NCBI GenBank assembly: GCA_964557295.1
Contig: CAZKZP010000002.1
Location: forward strand, 77,239-141,238
From: JBFMHP01 sp964557295
Lineage (GTDB): Bacteria; Pseudomonadota; Gammaproteobacteria; RBG-16-57-12
Length of the DNA stretch: 64,000 nucleotides
Direction of reading: 5' to 3'
The notes under the pieces: generated by a model
What the model saw: the letters and a program-made list of their open reading frames with translations, nothing else
What the model was told of the DNA's origin: nothing
Database searches by the model: none
Part shown: positions 60,392 through 64,000 of the stretch, one piece after another
Position numbering within the stretch: position 1 is the first letter of the stretch
How the letters are laid out: every line of letters starts with the position of its first letter
Program-made: the position numbers and the translations under genes

Positions 60392-61603
60392 ATGTCAAAT
60401 GTCAAAAAGGTCGTTCTGGCTTATTCCGGCGGACTGGATACCTCCATCATCCTCAAGTGGCTGCAAGACGAATACCGCTGCGAGGTGGTGACCTTCACCG
60501 CCGACATCGGCCAGGGCGAAGAGGTGGAGCCGGCGCGCGCCAAGGCCCAAAAGATGGGCGCCAAGGAGATCTTCATCGATGACCTGCGCGAGGAGTTCGC
60601 GCGTGATTTCGTCTTCCCGATGTTTCGCGCCAACGCGGTCTACGAAGGTGAATATCTGCTCGGCACCTCGATCGCCCGTCCCTTGATCGCCAAGCGCCAG
60701 ATCGAGATCGCCAATCAGACCGGCGCGGATGCCGTTTCGCACGGGGCCACCGGCAAGGGCAACGATCAGGTGCGCTTCGAGCTCGGCTACTATGCGCTCA
60801 AGCCCGATGTGAAGGTGATCGCCCCGTGGCGCGAATGGGATCTGACCTCGCGCGAGAAGCTCATGGCCTACGCGGAAAAACACGGCATCCCGATCGAGCG
60901 CAAGAAGGGCCAGTCCCCGTATTCGATGGACGCCAACCTGCTGCACATCTCCTACGAGGGCAAGGTGCTGGAGAATCCCTGGTCCGAGCCCGAGGAAGAC
61001 ATGTGGCGCTGGACCGTGTCGCCCGAGAAGGCCCCGGATGCTGCGCGTTATATCGAGCTGGAGTTCAAGAAGGGTGATATCGTCGCCATCGATGGCACAC
61101 CGATGGCGCCCGCGCAGGTGATGGAGACGCTGAACAAGATCGCCGGCGACAACGGCATCGGCCGCCTCGATCTGGTGGAAAACCGCTACGTCGGCATGAA
61201 ATCGCGCGGCTGTTATGAAACCCCGGCCGGCACCGTGATGCTGAAAGCGCATCGCGCCATCGAATCCATCACGCTGGACCGCGAAGTCGCGCACCTCAAG
61301 GACGAACTGATGCCGCGCTACGCCAGCCTGGTCTACTATGGCTATTGGTGGGCGCCGGAGCGCAAGATGATCCAGGCGATGATCGATGCCTCGCAGGAGA
61401 ACGTCAACGGCCTGGTGCGTCTCAAGCTCTACAAGGGCAACGTCATGGTGGTGGGGCGCGAATCGGCGCGCGACAGCCTGTTCGATGTCAACATCGCCAC
61501 CTTCGAGGACGATGCCGGCGCCTATAACCAGGCGGATGCGGAAGGCTTCATCAAGCTCAACGCCCTGCGCATGCGCATTGCGGCGAAGAAGCGCCGCAAG
61601 TAA
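60392..61603 (+). CDS. argG: Argininosuccinate synthase
   Basis: It condenses citrulline and aspartate with ATP to argininosuccinate. The 403-residue protein opens KKVVLAYSGGLDTSIILKWL with the PP-loop, followed by GLDT and the citrulline-binding ATGKGNDQVRFELG. The segments QSPYSMDANLLHISYEGKVLE and RYVGMKSRGCYETPAG are also family signatures. It belongs to the bacterial type I ArgG group. It is the first of a likely unit with gloA (28 bases on), and complements argD-argF elsewhere in the window. Confidence 0.98.
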   Translation: MSNVKKVVLAYSGGLDTSIILKWLQDEYRCEVVTFTADIGQGEEVEPARAKAQKMGAKEIFIDDLREEFARDFVFPMFRANAVYEGEYLLGTSIARPLIAKRQIEIANQTGADAVSHGATGKGNDQVRFELGYYALKPDVKVIAPWREWDLTSREKLMAYAEKHGIPIERKKGQSPYSMDANLLHISYEGKVLENPWSEPEEDMWRWTVSPEKAPDAARYIELEFKKGDIVAIDGTPMAPAQVMETLNKIAGDNGIGRLDLVENRYVGMKSRGCYETPAGTVMLKAHRAIESITLDREVAHLKDELMPRYASLVYYGYWWAPERKMIQAMIDASQENVNGLVRLKLYKGNVMVVGRESARDSLFDVNIATFEDDAGAYNQADAEGFIKLNALRMRIAAKKRRK

Positions 61604-61631
61604 GCCCGCCTTCAACCAAGGGGAGACGACG

Positions 61632-62018
61632 ATGCGCATCCTCCACACCATGATCAGAACGGGCGACCTGGAGCGCTCGATCCGGTTCTATACCGAGGTG
61701 CTCGGGATGAAACTGCTGCGGCGCGGTGATTATCCGGAGGGGCGCTTCACCTTGGCCTTTCTCGGCTTTGCTCCGGAGGATCAGCAGGCGGCGATCGAGC
61801 TGACCTACAACTGGGGCGTGAGCCAATACGAGCGCGGCACCGGCTTTGGTCACATCGCCATCGAGGTCGACGATGTGTATCAGGCCTGCACCGCGATCAA
61901 ACAGCGCGGCGGCAAGATCATCCGCGAGGCCGGGCCGATGAACGCCGGCACCACCATCATCGCCTTCGTCGAAGATCCCGATGGCTATCAGATCGAATTG
62001 ATCGGGCGGAGGGATTAG
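61632..62018 (+). CDS. gloA: Lactoylglutathione lyase (glyoxalase I)
   Basis: The 128-residue protein isomerises the methylglyoxal-glutathione hemithioacetal. The metal ligands H5, E56, H74 (FGHIAIE) and E122 (YQIELI) are all present at the positions I recall for the E. coli Ni-type enzyme. The start follows GGGGAGACGACG. The next gene starts two bases after its stop. Confidence 0.97.
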   Translation: MRILHTMIRTGDLERSIRFYTEVLGMKLLRRGDYPEGRFTLAFLGFAPEDQQAAIELTYNWGVSQYERGTGFGHIAIEVDDVYQACTAIKQRGGKIIREAGPMNAGTTIIAFVEDPDGYQIELIGRRD

Positions 62019-62020
62019 CC

Positions 62021-62554
62021 ATGCGGGTGCGCATCCTGCTGGCACTGTGTGTGATGTGGGCATCAGCGGCCGCTGCCAATGACCTGACCATGACCATCAC
62101 CTTGAGCAAGGACGACTTGCAGCGGCGGCTGGACCGGATGTTCCCGGTCACGCGCGAGGAAACGATTACCAGCGTTACGCTCTCCCAGCCTGCGGTGTTG
62201 TTGAAGCAGGGTAGCGATCGCATCGGGTTGCGTGTGCGGATTGACGGTCTTTTCGCCCAGGAGTTCAAGGCCTCGGGTGTCGCCGCGCTCGATGGCAAGC
62301 TACGCTTTAATGGCAAGAGCGGTGAATTTTATCTGGATGACCCGCAACTGAGAGAGTTGACAGTCCAGGATGCGGTTCCCGTCTATCAGGAATTTTTACG
62401 GCATTCAGCACAGGTTGGATTGTCAGAGCTGCTTGCCCAGCAGCCGGTCTACGTCCTCGGCCAGATGGGCGAATCCAAGCGCATCCTCGGCAGCGAATTG
62501 AAAGGCGTCACCGTGGAAGATGGGCGGGTTCTGCTCGAGCTGGCGATGCCGTGA
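62021..62554 (+). CDS. DUF1439 (YceB-like) exported protein
   Basis: The 177-residue protein has a signal peptide ending near ASAAAANDL. The mature part begins TMTITLSKDDLQRRLDRMFPV, typical of DUF1439/YceB proteins, with an alpha/beta lipid-binding-like fold. RIGLRVRIDG and GKSGEFYLDDPQLREL are later family features. There is no lipobox Cys, unlike E. coli YceB, so it should be soluble in the periplasm. It starts two bases after gloA and is probably translationally linked to it. The function is unknown. Confidence 0.82.
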   Translation: MRVRILLALCVMWASAAAANDLTMTITLSKDDLQRRLDRMFPVTREETITSVTLSQPAVLLKQGSDRIGLRVRIDGLFAQEFKASGVAALDGKLRFNGKSGEFYLDDPQLRELTVQDAVPVYQEFLRHSAQVGLSELLAQQPVYVLGQMGESKRILGSELKGVTVEDGRVLLELAMP

Positions 62555-62583
62555 GTCAGCAGCTCAACCGTTTGACCACCCAC

Positions 62584-62912
62584 CTGTAGGCGCAAGCTTC
62601 AGCTTGCGATCAGACAGTCTTATTAACCTGGCGGTTAGATACCTCTGCTGCATGCGCAAGAAGTTCCTTCTCCCAGAGGGAGAAGGACAGGATGAGGGGA
62701 ATAAAATCAATGCATTAACTTCCCTCACCCCAGCCCTCTCCCGGAGGGAGAGGGAATGACACCAGATTAATTTGATGCCGGGTTAATAATTGCCCCCTTC
62801 AGATGGCAGCATGCTTGACCGATCGCAAGCTGAAGCTTGCTCTTACAGGGCGCCGTGGTTTGGGATGAGCCATCTTTAGATGGTAATCGCGCGATCGCAA
62901 GCCGGAGCTTCG
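62584..62912. repeat. Cluster of REP-like palindromes, families A and B
   Basis: This 359-base gene-free interval is nearly filled with repeats. Family B: GCAAGCTTCAGCTTGC at 62592-62607, an inverted copy CGCAAGCTGAAGCTTGCTC at about 62824-62842, and GCCATCTTTAGATGGT at 62869-62884 with a decayed arm to 62912. Family A: CCTTCTCCC-AGA-GGGAGAAGG at 62666-62686, and CCCTCTCCC-GGA-GGGAGAGGG at 62734-62754. The A pair is joined by complementary GGATGAGGGG and CCCTCACCCC segments. The family A unit is nested between inverted family B copies. Confidence 0.85.
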
Positions 62913-62913
62913 T

Positions 62914-63348
62914 CTAGAGTTTTACCAGCCCCCGCAAACAGCGCAGATACGCCTGCTCATCCGGCAAGGCGTTTGCGCGCTGCGACTGCCAGATCATCTC
63001 CGCCAGGCATTCCATCATCCGGTGTTCCGCCTCGTGCGCATCCTGCACGCGCAATAACAGCTGCCGCGCGATCAGCCGAATACCGGCCGGCCGGTCGGTG
63101 GAAACCTGTTCGTGCAGCGCGAGGTGCATGCCCATGTGCAGGAAGGGATTGGTTTCATCCAACTCCGGGTGGTAGTCGCGCCCCAGCCCTTTGTCCTCGT
63201 CTGCCAGCAGGCCGTGGTACTCCGGGTGCATCTTGATCACCCCGGCGACGAGCTCCTCCAGCGGCTCCAGCGGCTGCTTGGCGCAATACTTCTTCCAAGC
63301 CTGGAAATAATAACGGCGCAGTTCATTACGGTCTTGGCCGAACAGCAT
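62914..63348 (-). CDS. DUF1841 family protein
   Basis: The 144-residue cytoplasmic protein has the DUF1841 pattern: RRYYFQAWKKYCAKQPLEPLE, VIKMHPEYHGLL, then DETNPFLHMGMHLALHEQ and AEHRMMECLAEMIW. The conserved histidines could bind a metal, but no activity is known. It is a common gammaproteobacterial and betaproteobacterial gene, often next to nth, as here: its ATG directly abuts the nth stop. Confidence 0.92.
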   Translation of the reverse strand: MLFGQDRNELRRYYFQAWKKYCAKQPLEPLEELVAGVIKMHPEYHGLLADEDKGLGRDYHPELDETNPFLHMGMHLALHEQVSTDRPAGIRLIARQLLLRVQDAHEAEHRMMECLAEMIWQSQRANALPDEQAYLRCLRGLVKL

Positions 63349-63984
63349 CTAGTCCTCGGTCTTGTCGGGGTATTCACACAGATCCTCGATGATACACGAA
63401 CCGCAGCGCGGCTTGCGCGCGAGGCAGGTGTACCGGCCGTGCAGGATCAACCAGTGATGGGCATCGTGCAGGAACTCCTTCGGCACCCCCTTGAGCAGCT
63501 TCCGCTCCACCTCCAGCACCGTCTTGCCCGGCGCGAGGCGCGTGCGGTTGGCCACCCGGAAGATATGGGTGTCGACCGCCATGGTCGGTTGCCCGAAGGC
63601 GGTGTTGAGCACCACATTGGCCGTCTTGCGCCCCACGCCCGGCAGGGCCTCCAACGCGGCGCGGTCCGAGGGCGCCTCGCCCCCGTGCTGCTCGACCAGG
63701 ATCCGGCAGGTCTTGATGATATTGGCCGCCTTGCTGTTGAACAGCCCGATGGTCTTGATGTATTCCTTCAGCCCCGCCTCACCCAACGCCAGGATCGCCG
63801 CCGGGGTATTGGCCACGGGAAACAGCCTTTCGGTCGCCTTGTTCACCCCCTTGTCCGTCGCCTGGGCCGACAGAATCACCGCCACCAGCAGCTCGAACGG
63901 GGTGGAGTAGTTGAGCTCGGTGGTGGGGGTGGGGTTGGCGGCCTTGAAGCGAGAAAATATTTCGAAACGTTTCAGTGAATTCAT
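63349..63984 (-). CDS. nth: Endonuclease III
   Basis: The 211-residue DNA glycosylase/AP-lyase removes oxidised pyrimidines. The helix-hairpin-helix LPGVGRKTANVVLNTAFG carries the catalytic Lys (K120), and the catalytic Asp is D138 in AVDTHIFRVANR. The C-terminal [4Fe-4S] cluster ligands follow the C-x6-C-x2-C-x5-C pattern in CLARKPRCGSCIIEDLC. The gene reads leftwards from near the window end; its start (MNSLKRFEIFSRF) is inside the window. Confidence 0.97.
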   Translation of the reverse strand: MNSLKRFEIFSRFKAANPTPTTELNYSTPFELLVAVILSAQATDKGVNKATERLFPVANTPAAILALGEAGLKEYIKTIGLFNSKAANIIKTCRILVEQHGGEAPSDRAALEALPGVGRKTANVVLNTAFGQPTMAVDTHIFRVANRTRLAPGKTVLEVERKLLKGVPKEFLHDAHHWLILHGRYTCLARKPRCGSCIIEDLCEYPDKTED

Positions 63985-64000
63985 TTTTCTATGGGGTGAA

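Noticed and set aside
1..64000. CRISPR arrays, tRNA or rRNA genes, insertion sequences and prophage genes
   Set aside because: I saw no regularly spaced direct repeats, no tRNA cloverleaf with T-arm, and no transposase, integrase or phage structural motif. The repeats present are palindromic REP-like elements.

Overview
The window looks like a scaffold from a high-GC gammaproteobacterium, probably a free-living respiratory organism. The gene set fits: long-form PstC/PstA, PhoB/PhoR, class II dihydroorotase, RNase T, RsmE, monothiol glutaredoxin, DUF1841 and a PDH operon whose E3 carries a lipoyl domain. There are many c-type cytochromes, several c-di-GMP proteins, a PEP-CTERM protein and three families of REP-like extragenic palindromes. 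Two runs of exactly 10 N (12919-12928 and 23409-23418) show that the sequence is scaffolded. I cannot name the genus.

Layout. 1-5215: a CusCBA-type Cu(I)/Ag(I) RND efflux system (cusC truncated by the window edge), with a block of palindromic repeats between cusB and cusA. 5332-8048: His-rich periplasmic and membrane proteins, a lipoprotein cytochrome c, a DUF302 protein and a P460-like heme protein. 8074-9828: a chemoreceptor directly behind the P460-like gene. 10048-13258: ilvD and two diheme c4-like cytochromes. 13245-16534 (minus strand): an orphan FbpC-like ATPase behind a Fur-box-like site, then argD-argF with an attenuator-like hairpin. 16748-25512: phoB-phoR-pstSCAB-phoU, with clear Pho boxes before pstS and pstC and weaker ones before phoB. 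25718-28014 (minus): a pentaheme cytochrome, a PilZ protein and Fe-SOD. 28189-36931: an orphan HyuB, a GGDEF/EAL protein, an N-acetylglutaminylglutamine-type amidotransferase without its partner, grxD, rnt, pyrC and rsmE.

37098-47251: mostly signalling and envelope genes. These are a LuxR-type regulator fused to an alpha/beta-hydrolase that has lost its nucleophile serine, a patatin, a membrane TPR protein, a tandem receiver protein whose first receiver is degenerate, and a three-gene operon (small protein, HDOD, GAF-GGDEF-EAL). 47887-53618: aceE-aceF-lpd. 53797-60202: an NdvB-like GH17+GT2 beta-glucan synthase, a VWA PEP-CTERM protein behind a sigma-54-like promoter, a TPR protein and a cyclic-nucleotide-binding-fold protein. 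60392-63984: argG, gloA, a DUF1439 protein, a repeat block, a DUF1841 protein and nth.

Main points of interest: (1) the LuxR/pseudo-hydrolase fusion; (2) the P460-like heme protein paired with a chemoreceptor; (3) the tandem pseudo-receiver/receiver protein and the c-di-GMP operon beside it; (4) the sigma-54-like site before the PEP-CTERM gene; (5) an attenuator candidate before argD; (6) evidence that the pstA gap is a fold-back assembly artefact and that the gene is intact. I found no CRISPR array, prophage, insertion sequence, tRNA or rRNA.
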